From: Zingiber officinale
Lineage: Eukaryota; Streptophyta; Magnoliopsida; Zingiberales; Zingiberaceae
Direction of reading: 5' to 3'
Assembly: GCF_018446385.1 (NCBI RefSeq)
Contig: NC_055996.1
Coordinates: 52,560,365-52,624,364 of the forward strand
Length of the DNA stretch: 64,000 bases
In this document: positions 1 through 11,304 of the stretch, piece by piece
Layout: each line of letters opens with the position of its first letter
How positions within the stretch are numbered: the first letter of the stretch is position 1
Program-made: the position numbers and the translations under genes
The notes under the pieces: generated by a model
What the model saw: only the letters and a program-made list of their open reading frames with translations
The model's database searches: none
Told to the model about the DNA's origin: nothing

Positions 1-398
1 TCCGACTTCCATTCGGTCCAGAGAACGAGCTCCCGAGCCCTCTCTGACCACAGTCCGGAGAACGAGCTACCGAGCCCTCTCCGACTTTCCATGTGCCAAG
101 CTTCCATACTTGGACTTCTCCGTGCCAAGTCTCCATACTTGGACTTTTCCCGTGCCAAGCTCCCTGCTTGGACTTTTCCGAGTCAGGTCAACTCACCTCG
201 GGTCAACCAGGTCAACCTTGACCACGGGTTGCACCCACAATCTCCCAAGTTTGTATCCTTGTAAAACATCAAGATACAACTTTTCTGTTCACGTCAAACA
301 TTGTCAAACATAACTCGTCAAACATCAAAACACAACTCGAGTTAAGTCAACTCAAGTCTGGTCAACCAGGTCAACCTTGACCTAAGGTTGCACCAACA
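1..398 (-). mobile_element. Partial LTR of a D-like retrotransposon
   Basis: Read on the minus strand, the segment begins TGTTGGTGCAACC at 398 and runs off the left edge. Repeated 'ccaagcttccatacttggactt' units and the 'gtcaaccaggtcaaccttgac' phrase (seen at 191-222 and 361-380) match the style of the solo LTR at 47021-48510, whose minus-strand start is also TGTTGGTGCAAC. It abuts truncated internal sequence of a family A element at 399, so it inserted into that element. The other end and the target duplication are outside the window. The 67-aa frame at 110-313 is only a translation of the repeats. Confidence 0.6.
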
Positions 399-2922
399 AA
401 CACATCCTACTATTATCCTGCCTAAATTATGTATGACATGTGCATAATTAATTTGAAAACCAAAACACACAGAGGCAAACCCTAGCCCTGATACCAATTG
501 TTGGTTAGTCCTAGGAAGATTGTACCGGTTTCACTGTATAAAAATTTTGTACAAGTATCGAACCTTTCCTAAATAACCTATTGTGTTCTTTAGAAGTTAA
601 ATTAGGAATCGCAGACGGAACTTAACATCATTGATTCCAAATTTAACTTATATGTTCTTAATTGTTTAGATTTGAATCGCAAGCAGAACTTAACACTATT
701 GATTCAAATCCACCTATGTTATAAATTCCATTAAATATTAATTTTCAAAATTAGCTTTCAGGTTAAACATGGCGAGGCACAAGGCCTTCTTGGATATGGG
801 AGCAACCACCACTTCCTAGACAAAGCCTTTTAAGGAAAGCTAATATTTAATTTCCTTATATAACTCTAGGTTTAACCAAAAGGAACAATCGAATCACAAA
901 TTTGAAAAACAAAGAAAAACACAAACATGAATTACTAATTCAAAAAACTAGATCTAATGTCTCTTGTGTTTGGAATTCTAACAAAGAAAAATAACTAGCA
1001 TGATGCGGGAGAAAATTACTAGTTATACCTTTTCTTTGCAAGCTAATGACCTCAAAATCTTCTGCCATATTTCTTGCCTTACCTTGGACGTCGTGTGGGC
1101 GACGATCCTCCAAGATGAACACCACTCAAAAGAACTTCTCCTCCTTCTAGTATTCGGCCACCACCACCAAGGAGCAAAAGAGAGCAAAGGGAGAAGAGAA
1201 GGAGAGAGGGCCAGCCACCAAAGAGATCACCAACAAGAGAATAAGAATTGTGTTCTCATAAGGTCTCCTCACCCCTTCTTTTATATTACTTACCCAAGAC
1301 AAATAAGGAAAGAATTTTTATAAAAATTAAAATCTTCCTCTTGTTTTTCCTTTTTTCTTTTTATTTTTCCTTTTCTTTCCTCTTGATTGAATCAATCAGC
1401 AAATCATGGATTGATTGGATGATGATTTGGTCAGCCCCTTGCTTGGGCACCAAGCAAGGGTGGTCGGCCACTTATAGGAAGGAATAATAATTTTTTTATA
1501 AAATTTTACAAGAAGAAATCCTCTTATAAAATTTTACAAGCTCTCTTTCCTAAAGTGGATGTTAAAAAGGAAAGTTTTAAAAATTAAAACCATATTTTAA
1601 AATTTAAAACTTCTTTTCAAAAATTTCCTTTTTAACATGAATAGAAAATTTTAATTTTAAAACTTCTTTTCCTTTTTTCTAAAACCATGAGGATGATTAA
1701 AAAAGGATAGTTTTAAAACTTTTAAAACTCTCTATTAAACCATGTGACCTAATTCAAATAAGAAAAGTTTTTAAAATTAAAATCTCTCTTTTAAAACTTA
1801 TAGTTTTCTACAAAGAGAAGATTTTAAAAATTCAAAACACCCCTCCTATTTGAATTTATTTTGGTCGGCCCCTACTTGCTTGGTCACCAAGCAAGAGGGT
1901 CGGCCCTCTTAAGGAGATGGTGGTTGGCCATTGCTTGGTCACCAAGCAATGGGCCGGCCTCCTTTCTTGGACACCAAGATAGGCTATTCTTTGGATGGAC
2001 TTGAGGCTTTAATGAGGCTACGACAGGGACCTAGAGGAGAAATTAGTTTTGGCCTTCCGATGAGCTTGAGTATACTGTGTTCACCCCGAACACACAACTC
2101 AAGTTCATCAACAATAACTCATTCCACTAGAGAGTTATTGTTGCACTACCGCACCAATCCCAAATTACATTTATGGGCTCCTTCTTATCATGAGTGTGTT
2201 AGTCTCCCTATGTTTAAAATAACGAATGTCCACTAATTAAGTAAGTTACTGACAACTCACTTAATTAATATCTAAGTTCAAGAGTAGTACCACTCAACCT
2301 CATTGTCATGTCGGACTAAGTCCACCTGCAGGGTTTAACATGACAATCCTTATGAGCTCCTCTTGGGGGCATTCTCAACCTAGATTACTAGGACACAGTT
2401 TCCTTCTATAATCAACAACACACACTATAAGTAATATCATTTCCCAACTTATCGGGCCTATTGATTTATCAAACTAAATCTCACCCTTTGATAAGTTAAA
2501 GAAATAGATACTAAATATATATGTTTGTTATTATATTAGGATTAAGAGTACACACTTCCATAATAACTAAGGTCTAGTTCTTTTATTAAGTCAGTATAAA
2601 AAAACTTACCTAAAATGGTCCTACTCAATACACTTAGAGTGTACTAGTGTAATTTATTAGTCAAGATAAATTAGTACTTAATTACACTACGACTTTACAA
2701 ATGGTTTGTTCCTTTCCATCTTAGTCGTGAGCAACTGTTTATAATTTATAAAGAACTGATAACATGATCTTCTATGTATGACACCACACACCATGTTATC
2801 TATTTTATAAATTAATTGAACAACTATATTTAACAAATAAATATAGACATTTGACCAATGTGATTCTTTTATTTCAAAAATAAATGTTTACAAAAGCTAG
2901 GATTTTAGTATACACTCTAACA
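399..2922 (-). mobile_element. Minus-strand copia element of family A: 5' LTR plus start of the internal region
   Basis: On the minus strand an LTR runs from TGTTAGAGTGTATACTAAAA (2922) to CCAACA (499), 2424 bp. It is followed by a PBS-like site (TGGTATCAGGGC, 496-485) and about 85 bp of internal sequence that matches 20661-20745 of the full element. The LTR is clearly the same family as 5658-8248, 17976-20646 and 25185-27852, but it is shorter and more diverged in the AT-rich middle. The internal region is cut at 398/399 by another LTR. The right flank starts in a C-tract belonging to the 5' LTR of element C, so this element inserted into C. Confidence 0.85.
485..496 (-). other. Primer binding site of the minus-strand family A element
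   Basis: The minus strand reads TGGTATCAGGGC two bases after the LTR end. This is the plant initiator tRNA-Met complement TGGTATCAGAGC with one substitution. It fixes the element's orientation. Confidence 0.75.
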
Positions 2923-2955
2923 CCCCCCTCTAGCGGGCACATCGGTCCCAACAAT

Positions 2956-2967
2956 TGGTATCAGAGC
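2956..2967 (+). other. Primer binding site of element C
   Basis: TGGTATCAGAGC, complementary to the 3' end of plant initiator tRNA-Met, lies two bases after the LTR end at 2953. Confidence 0.85.
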
Positions 2968-3025
2968 TAGGTCGCTCTTCTACAGACTAACCGCCAAGAG
3001 AGCAAGAAGCTAGAGGAAGAAGAAG

Positions 3026-4719
3026 ATGGAGTCCGAAGGACCGCTCGGATGGGATATCCGGATTCCACCTCCATACGACAAAGAGGACTTCAATTTTTGA
3101 AGGAATCGATTGGAGACTTGGTTCCAAATTGATTGGAACCAATGGATAGTCTTGGAGGATCCATTTGAAGCTCCAACGGATAAGAAGGGTAAACGCCTCC
3201 GACGTCGACATTGGACCAAGGAACAAAAGGAACAAGCAGAGGCCGATAAGGAGGTAACGAAAATTTTGTTAAATTTATTACCTTCTAATATCCTTTTGAG
3301 TGTAGGTGAATACACAAGTGCATGTGATCTTTGGAAAAAGATCATTGCCCATCATGAGAACCCTACACAACTCCAAGGAGTGGAGGAGCCCTAGGAGAAG
3401 GGCTCATTGGTCCAAGAAGAGAAGGATCAATCCAATGTTGACACAAGGTCAACATTCGAGGAGAAGAAGGAAGAGGAGGAGAAGGAAGAAGATGAGAGAT
3501 CCTTTACATCTTCAAGAGAGGACGAGGTGAAAGCATCCACATCCTCAATAGTTGAAGAAGTGGAAGCACCCACACTCTCAAGAGGAGAAGAAGAAGAAGA
3601 TGATGCAACCTCCACAATGCATGCTACATCAAATGGAGAATCAAGCATCATCCCTACAAGTAAAGGTATAGGAACTTCAATTGAAAATAATAAAAATCAT
3701 ATCATTTGCTTTGAGTGTAGGGAGCATGGGCACTACAAGAGTAAGTGCCCCAAATTGGCCAAGAAGAAGGGTCATGTAGTACCAAAGGGTAAGGAGAAGC
3801 CCAAGGAGATTGGTTCCATGGAACACAAGAGCAAGGATCACATCGTGTGATTCTCATGCAATCAAAATGGGTATTACCGGAGTCAATGCCTTAAAGGGAA
3901 GAAGTCAATCAAAGTTAGAGGAGGAAACCCAAGTCTAGGGGGAGCTTTTAAGAGCAAACACAGGATAACATTTAATGACGCAATTCCTTTTAGAAATGGT
4001 AAAGAGCATGTTAGAAATAAGGTACATTATTTAAATGCTAATTTCCATGAGATTAGGAGGAATGATAGAAGTAAGGACAAATATATTCCTCCTCATGCTA
4101 GATTTACCACACTTAAGGTTAGGAAGGTAAATAATAACTTAGGCAATAATACCAAGGAGTTTAGATATATGCCTAAAAATAGAAATGCTCAAGAATTTAA
4201 GGAAAAACCAGAATCTAGAGATTTATGGAGGGAAAACCAAGTCTTGAGGTCAAGACTTGATACCTTAGAAAGAACCCTAGCAAGAATGGAAAACATGCTT
4301 AAGGGTCAAAATGAACTTAACCTAGGAAAGTCTAGACAAGAGTCATCCAATGGCTATAGAGGTTTGGGATACAAATCTAAAGTCAAGAAGAATGTGACTT
4401 CCTATCATAGGATTTCATATAGCTATGAAACCAAACCTAGGTCTAGTGGTCAAGCCAAAAATACTAGGGAAGTCATCCCTAAGAGTACTTTGTCAAGACT
4501 AAGGTGACTAAGGCTCCAAAAAGGTCAAATAAAGTCACAAAGAAGGTTACAAGGGAAGGTATCCCTAGAGGTGACCTAGTGGAAGTGACCAAGGCTTCTA
4601 AGAAGCCTAGAAAGATCCTTAGGAAGGTATCTAGGGAAGTTATCCCTAGTGAGTACTTAGAGCATCCAAGGAGCACCAATAGGTATTGGGTTCCTAGGAG
4701 TATATTCTCTACACCCTAG
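3026..4719 (+). pseudogene. Decayed gag of element C (nucleocapsid-type zinc knuckles)
   Basis: From ATG 3026 one frame runs to about 4500 with three in-frame stops (TGA 3098, TAG 3392, TGA 3848), then shifts by one to end at 4719. The N-terminal half resembles the UBN2-type gag of plant copia elements (EVTKILLNLLP, LWKKI near 3260-3345). A Glu/Ser-rich linker follows, then a CCHC knuckle CFECREHGHYKSKC at 3711-3752 and a second degraded one, CNQNGYYRSQC, whose His is replaced by Tyr. Near the C-terminus is a heptad-like segment LRSRLDTLERTLARMENML, and the frame ends in YWVPRSIFSTP. Gag would form the virus-like particle and bind the RNA. No pol follows. All three stops could arise from one C-to-T or G-to-A change in Gln, Arg or Trp codons (inference). 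Confidence 0.75.
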
Positions 4720-5196
4720 ATGGGTTTAGAGAGTGTCAACTCAAATTGGAAGGGTAGTTAACCCAACTTTGATTAAGTTGACACTCAAAGAGCATTTTCA
4801 AGGTTATTATTAATTTTTGAAAATGAAGTGAATTATCATTTACTCTTGGAAAGAGTAACATGTACCAAAACCTAAGAAAATTGGATTTAATTTAACTTGG
4901 CACAATTGGGAAAACATAAGAAATATCAAATTGGGGTTTTGGTATTTTCTTAGGGTAATTAAAGAAAAATCTAGGTCCTAATGTAAGATGTTTACTCTTT
5001 GGAAAAGTAAAATGTGTCAAATTTTGAGGATTTGAACTTAATTTAAATTGACACATTTAGAAAATGATAAGAAATGTAAAGTTGGGGTTTTGACATGTTC
5101 TTAGAAAGTTAAAGGTGAATCTAAGCCTTAATTTGATTTCATTTACTCTTTGGAGCAGTAAAATGTGCCAAGTCTTGAGGAATTGGACTTAAATTT
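4720..5196 (+). repeat. Imperfect tandem repeats in the 3' part of element C
   Basis: Units of roughly 130-150 bp recur around 'tttactctttggaagagtaa', 'tgtgccaaa...ttgagga', 'aagaaat..caagttgg..ttttgg'. The same pattern resumes after element B at 17067-17440. It is non-coding. The last five bases, AATTT, are the target duplication of element B. Confidence 0.65.
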
Positions 5197-8100
5197 TGTT
5201 AGCTAGAGCCCTAGAGCCAATCATTTGATGATTGTATTTTGGACTTATTGTATCATATTCTATATAAATAAAGGCATTTGGATTTTGGTTATTATACTTA
5301 CTTGTATTGGTGCCAAATAAACTAAGTATAATAATGTCCTTGAGTAGATGGTTCTCACCTATATCAATCGGTTAGTTGAACCGATAATGAGATGATATAG
5401 GGAAAACTACTCTTAATCATTCCTAGTCGAGTATTAACATTCAGGGACAATGTTAATGCAATAAGACTAGCATGTAGGTCAACTCGATGACTTGATCTCA
5501 CAAGTCATGGATATAGAGATATCAAGTTGACACATGGGTATACATTGGAGAATGTATACTGAATGACCCGCCATGAGAAAGTATCATGGATCGTTATATG
5601 AGTGTCATATGCTTTCTCATGTGACTATTAGTATGACTATTAGTCCTTAGACCTGAATGTTAGAGTGTATACTAAAAGCCTAGCTTTTGGTATAAACATT
5701 TATCTAGAAATAAGAATCACATTGGTCAAATGTCTACATTTATGATAAATGTAGTTGTTCAATTAATTTATATTGTAGATAACATGGTGTGTGGTGTCAC
5801 ACACAGAGGATCATGTTATCAGTACCTTATAAATTATAAACAGTAACTCACGACCATAATGGAAAGGAACAAACCATTGGAAGGTCGTAGTGTAATTAGG
5901 TATTAGTTTATCTTAACTATATAATTACACTAGTACACTTAGAGTGTATTGAGTAGGACCATTAGAGGTCGTTTCTTTTATACTGACTTTATAAAGAAAC
6001 AAAGACCTCAGTTATTATGGAAGTGTGTGCTCTTAATCCTAATATAATAACAAGCACATATATTTGATATTTATTTCTTTAATTTATCAATGGGTGAGAT
6101 TTAGTTCGATGAATCAATAAGCCCGATAAGTTGGGAAATGATATCACTTATAGTGTGTATTGTTGATTATAGAAGGAAACTGTGTCCTAGTGATCTAGGT
6201 TGAGAATGTCCTCAAGAGGAGCTCATAAGGATTGTCATGTTAAACCCTGCAGGTGGACTTAGTCCGACATGACGATAAGGTTGAGTGGTACTACTCTTGG
6301 ACTAAGATATTAATTAAATGAGTTGTCAGTAACTCGCTTAATTAGTGGACATTTGACATCTTAAACACAGGGAGACTAACACACTCATAATAAGAAGGAG
6401 CCCAAAATGTAATTTGGGATTGGTGCGGTAGTTCAATAATAGTTCTTTAGTGGAATGAATTATTATTGATGGAATTAAGTTGTGTGTTCGGGGCGAACAC
6501 GGGAAGCTTAATTTCATCGGGAGACCAAAATCAATTCCTCCTCTCAGTCCCTATCGTAGCCTCTTGTATATAGAGATTTATACCCACCACATACCCACCT
6601 TCTTACCCAACCAATAGGGGCCGGCCAAGCTAAGCTTGAAGCTCAAGCTTAGGGCCGGCCAAGCCTAAAGGTTGGCCTTAAGGTGGCCGGCCAATAGCTT
6701 GGAGCCCAAGTTTAGGTGGCCGGCCACATCATATTAAAAAGGATTTTTTATTAAAATTATTTCTTATGTGGATATCATAGTTTTAAAAGAGTTTAAAGAT
6801 TAAATCTTTCCTTTTAAAGCTTTCTACAAAAGATTAAGAAAAGATTTGAAATCTTTCCTTATTTGTAGATTGAAAGGAGATTTTATTTTTAAGAAAAACT
6901 TTCCTTTTTGACCATGATAATAATTTAAAAGAGAAGTTTAAAAATTAAATATTCTCTTTTATTAGTTTCTACAAAAGATTAAGAAAAGATTTGATATCTT
7001 TCCTTATTTGTAGATTGAAAAGAGATTTTAATTTTTAGAGATAACTTTCCTTTTGGAAATTATCCACATGTTTAGAAGAAGAATTTTAATTTATAAAATT
7101 TCCTTTTTATTAACCAATCATGAAGGGATAAAAATTATTGGAGAAATTTTTATAAATTTCTAGAAACAAATTAGGAAGTTTTAATTCTTGTGTGAATTAA
7201 ATTTTCCTTGTTTTGGGAATTAGAAGTGGCCGACCATTATTATTAAAAGAAGAAAATTTTTTTTTAATTAAAATAATTTTTCTTTTTTATGACAAAAGAA
7301 TTAAGGAATTTTTTATTAAAATTTCCTTATTTGTCAAGACCAAGGATTATAAAAGAGGGGGTAGAGGTGCCTTCACGGGTGATCAACTCTATTATTCTTC
7401 TCCTCTCTTTTCCTCCTTGGTGGCCGGCCCTAGCTTCTTCCTCTTCTCTTCTTCTTATGGCCGGCGACAACCTCTCTTGGAGCTCTTGATGGTGGCCGGT
7501 TCTAGCTAGGAGAAGAAGGAGAGAAAGGTGGTTTTGTTTCTTGCATCCCTTGGAGCTTGGTGGTGGTGGCCGGACCTCTACTTCTCTTGGAGAATTGTGG
7601 TGGCCGAAACTTGCAAGGAAGAAGAAGGTGCTTGGTGGTTCTCATCTCGGAAGATCGTATCCCACACAACGTCCGAGGTTAGAAGAGGAATACGGTAGAA
7701 GATCAAGAGGTCTTTTTAGAAGGTATAACTAGTAATTTTTCCTTTCCGCATCATGCTAGTTATTTATGGAAATAATACCAAATACAAGAGGCTTACGATT
7801 CTAGTATTTCGAATATGTTTTTCGAAGTTGTGTTCTTTTATTTTTCTTTTCCTTGTGATTTGATTGTTCTTTTTGGTTGACCTAAAGTTATTTTAGGAAA
7901 TTAAATATTAGCTTTCCATAAAAGGTTTTGTCTAGTCGGTGGTGGTTGTTCCCATATCCAAGAAGGCCATGTGCCTCGCCACGTCAGTACTGGGAACTAA
8001 TTATGGAAATTAATATTTAATGAAATTAATAACTTAGGTGATTTGGATCAAACGTGTTAAGTTCCGTAGGAGATCCAAGTCTAAACCTTAAAGAACAAAT

Positions 8101-9612
8101 AGATTAAGTTTTGGATCAAACGTGTTAAGTTCCGCAGGCGATCCAAAATTTAATTTAAAAGAACACATGGTAGCTAGGAAAAGGTTCAGACCTTTGTACA
8201 AAATTTTTGTACAGTGGAACCTCTAGGTTTTTCGAGTAGCAACCAACACTGAAGTCACCATGGATCCCTACATAAGGAGTTATGTACTTAGGTTTCGTCA
8301 AACGTCACCCGTAATTGGGTGGACTATAAAGGCGATTACTGGGTATGTAACGAATTATACAGAGGGATGTGAGTGATGTAGATGGGATCTATCCCTCCCA
8401 TATGACGGGAGCGACATCGGTATTCTTGATAGAGTGAGACCACTAAGTGCATGGCCATGCCCAAATGAGTCAACATTAGATGTTGAGCTCATTTGATCGA
8501 GTGAGTCTACTTAGAGTTCAAGATTTAGATTGATTAGAGGATGACACGGTCTATGCCTCATATTGATCAATCTAGATGTCTAGGATAGAAGGACAATGTC
8601 ATATATTGTGAGGAGTCACAATTAGTAGTCACAAGGTGATGTTGGATCTCAACATTCTTGTAACTTGGGTAGTAATGATGTGTTGCTAGATACCGCTCAT
8701 TACTTATGCTCCTAAATGGGTTTAGGGGCATTGCCAACATTACAAGAACCTATAGGGTCACACACTAAGGGCAATTAGATGGAGACTAGGTTCATTTGAT
8801 GAACCTAAATGATTAGGTTCATATGATGAACCAAATTGGATTAAGAGTAATCCAAAGGAGGTTAATTGAGTTGGACTCAAGTTGGTTCATGTGTTAAGTG
8901 AGTCTAATTTAGACTTAGACTCATTTAATTAATTTAATTCAATGAATAGAGATTCATTAAATTAAAATTGGCTTGAACCAATGGTTAGATTAGATCAACC
9001 AAGGGATAGAAGTGGTCAAGTTTGACTTGACTTAAGTAGGAAGATGAAGAGTCAAGTTTTTGACTTGACTTTGACTTGACCAATGCCACATCATCAAGGC
9101 CTCTTCATTTGGTCAAGTTTGACTTGACCAAATGCCACCTCATGGGAGTTACCAAGAGTTGTGACTCTTGATATTCCATGGGGGTTACAAGGCTTAATGT
9201 GGCCGGCCACTTTTTGTGTAGATGAATGTTTTTATTTTCATTCAAGGCTAATTGATTTCATCTTCTTCCTCTTGCTCACAATTCTTCTCTCCCTCTCCTC
9301 CTTCTTGCCGAGACCTTGCTTGAGTGCTAGCACACTCTAAGGTTTCTTCTCCATCTCTTGCTTGTGTGGATACACATAGAGAAGTGTCTACTTTGACACT
9401 TTCGAGATCCGGCGAACCGAGGACTAGCGGGATTGCGAAGGGCTTCGCTACAAAGGTATAAAATGGTTTATCCTTATGTAGATCTACTGTAGATCAATGT
9501 TTAAACTCGTACTCGTATTTTTCGAATTTTTCCTAGCACGGATCTACGGCTTTGGGTGATTCGGGGTTTCCGCGACGCGAAAAGCGGTTTTCGCGACCCG
9601 AAAAACCCAACA
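5197..9612 (+). repeat. 5' LTR of element B, split by a family A solo LTR
   Basis: LTR sequence occupies 5197-5657 and 8254-9612, plus the CTGAA target site. It is interrupted by 5658-8248. The uninterrupted counterpart is 15244-17061, where 'cttagacctgaagtcaccatgg' (about 15693-15712) shows the empty site. Confidence 0.95.
5658..8248 (+). mobile_element. Solo LTR of family A (TSD CTGAA)
   Basis: A single 2591-bp LTR from TGTTAGAGTGTATAC to AACCAACA is flanked by CTGAA at 5653-5657 and 8249-8253. There is no PBS, internal region or second LTR, so it arose by recombination between the LTRs of a full insertion. A TATA-type core promoter (TATAAAAGAGGGGG, near 7348) lies upstream of a segment rich in 'gtggccgg' units. 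The small frames at 7213-7732 are translations of the R/U5 region, not genes. Confidence 0.95.
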
Positions 9613-9613
9613 C

Positions 9614-9626
9614 TGGTATCAGAGCC
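9614..9626 (+). other. Primer binding site of element B
   Basis: TGGTATCAGAGCC starts one base after the LTR end and is complementary to initiator tRNA-Met. Confidence 0.9.
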
Positions 9627-11304
9627 ACGTGCAAGGCTTGTACGAGTTTAATTTTTTTGTTATGAAAACTAAACCTTCTGTGATTTTCTGTAAAATTTAG
9701 TTTTTTATGTTTTTATGGGTAATTTTTCCGTAGAAGCGAAGCACAAGTATCTCGGCACTTGTAGGCTTCAGCTACCGGGAAGTTTTTCCTTAAACGGCTT
9801 CGTTTTGCCCCAAATCCGTTTGGGACAGCGGGCTTGGGTGTCATTAGATCGCAAAGGAGCAACTCACGATGGTTAGATCGTGGGTAGGGGTACTGCCCCT
9901 AACCCCGCAAGGGGATTTGCTCCGCGATTGCACTTGAAATCGCTAAAAACGAACCTGCCGGGAAGATTTTTCCGAAACGACAATGTCTCGACCCAAATCG
10001 TTTTGGGACAGTGAGTTTAGGTGCTGTTGGATTGCAAAGGAACCCTCGCGATGGTTAGATCGCGGGTAGGGGCGCTGCCCCTGGCCCCGCAAGGGGATCC
10101 GTTCCGCGATTGCGCCCGAAACCGCTAAACGGGACCGCCGGGAAATTTTACTCGTAAAAATTGTAAAAAATTAATTTTAAAATTATAGAAAATTATGAAA
10201 ATATATAATTTTGACTTATATATTAATTTTGTGATAGTCATGGCCCAAAAACCCAATATGATTGGATTGTGTTGTAATTCATAATACGGCATGCGTGCCG
10301 TTATGTGTTTGCGCGTGTTGTATGTTTTTATTTTTCTGCGACCTGCGCGTCGTGCCTTTCTCATATATTCTGGTTGTAAATTAGATTTAGACTCGAATGT
10401 AACTCGAGTTTCAAATTGTAATGTACAAATTGGAGCGGTGGAGGGTCCACACGAGACGGAGTTCCGAGGCGGGCACGAGCAACACAAGGTGGTCAAAGGG
10501 AGGAGCTTGGAGAAGCTGTTGACCCTAGGTTGACCATTCGATCTTCTCATTGGCTTGAGAAGATCATAGTGGGGCCATGACTAAATCACAAATAGATTAA
10601 TTAGTTAATTTCTTATGTATATGATGCATGTTTAATAAGTAATTAATTAATTAGTGCCTTACGATTAGATTAGATCTAAGTCGTGCACATGATGCACCCT
10701 TGCGATTAGATTAGATCTAAGTCGTGCACAGGATGCATCCTTTTCGATTAGATTAGATCTCGATCGAACCAACTCTAAATTCCTAACCGTGCCGTGATAC
10801 CTATCACTACCTCGATCACATGTATTGTTGAATCTGCCAAAGCAGAGCAATACATATTATCTTGGTAGGGTATGGAGGGACAATCTTGGTCCCGCCTATC
10901 ATCGCATAGGTAAATATAAACTCAATTAGATTGAGTATTCCTAGTTGCTCGGTTAGATCGAGTCAACTATAGGCATTCTTCCAACGGTTGGAAAAGATAG
11001 GTCAAAATCACATCAATATTAACTCTCGGGCGTATTAGCCAAAGCTAACTCGAGTTTTAATATAAATACGGATATTGATTTTATAAACAAGAGTTGCATA
11101 GAGATGTAATTGGTAATCGTTACCTACCGATCATACTAAGCCTTGGGCGTATTAGCCAAAGCTAACTTAAGGGTTAGTATGATGTGGATCTTGTCCCACA
11201 AGAATTATAGAATTCAGTGGGAGCATCATTTAATTAAAGGCCTAATTAAATGATTTTAAAATAATATGATATTTATTTCTACTTTTATTCTGTTGTAGAT
11301 AACC
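9627..11304 (+). other. Long untranslated leader of element B
   Basis: About 1.7 kb separates the PBS from the gag ATG. It contains two tandem units (9775-9957 and 9958-10137), a further pair of 'gattagattagatctaagtc' copies near 10663-10730, and two 'gggcgtattagccaaagcta' copies near 11027 and 11145. No convincing coding frame is seen. The 141-aa minus-strand frame at 10125-10550 has no recognisable motif. Confidence 0.6.
9775..10137 (+). repeat. Two 180-bp tandem units in the leader of element B
   Basis: Both units begin CCGGGAAG, pass through 'gggtaggggyrctgcccct' and 'ccccgcaagggga', and end near a CGCTAAA...ACC motif. They are 183 and 180 bp and clearly diverged. GC-rich hairpin potential is evident around 'ggggcgctgccccctggccccgcaaggg'-like segments. 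Confidence 0.75.

Noticed and set aside
10125..10550. 141-codon minus frame in the leader of element B
   Set aside because: No motif or homologue is recognisable, and it overlaps GC-rich leader repeats and an AT-rich tail.
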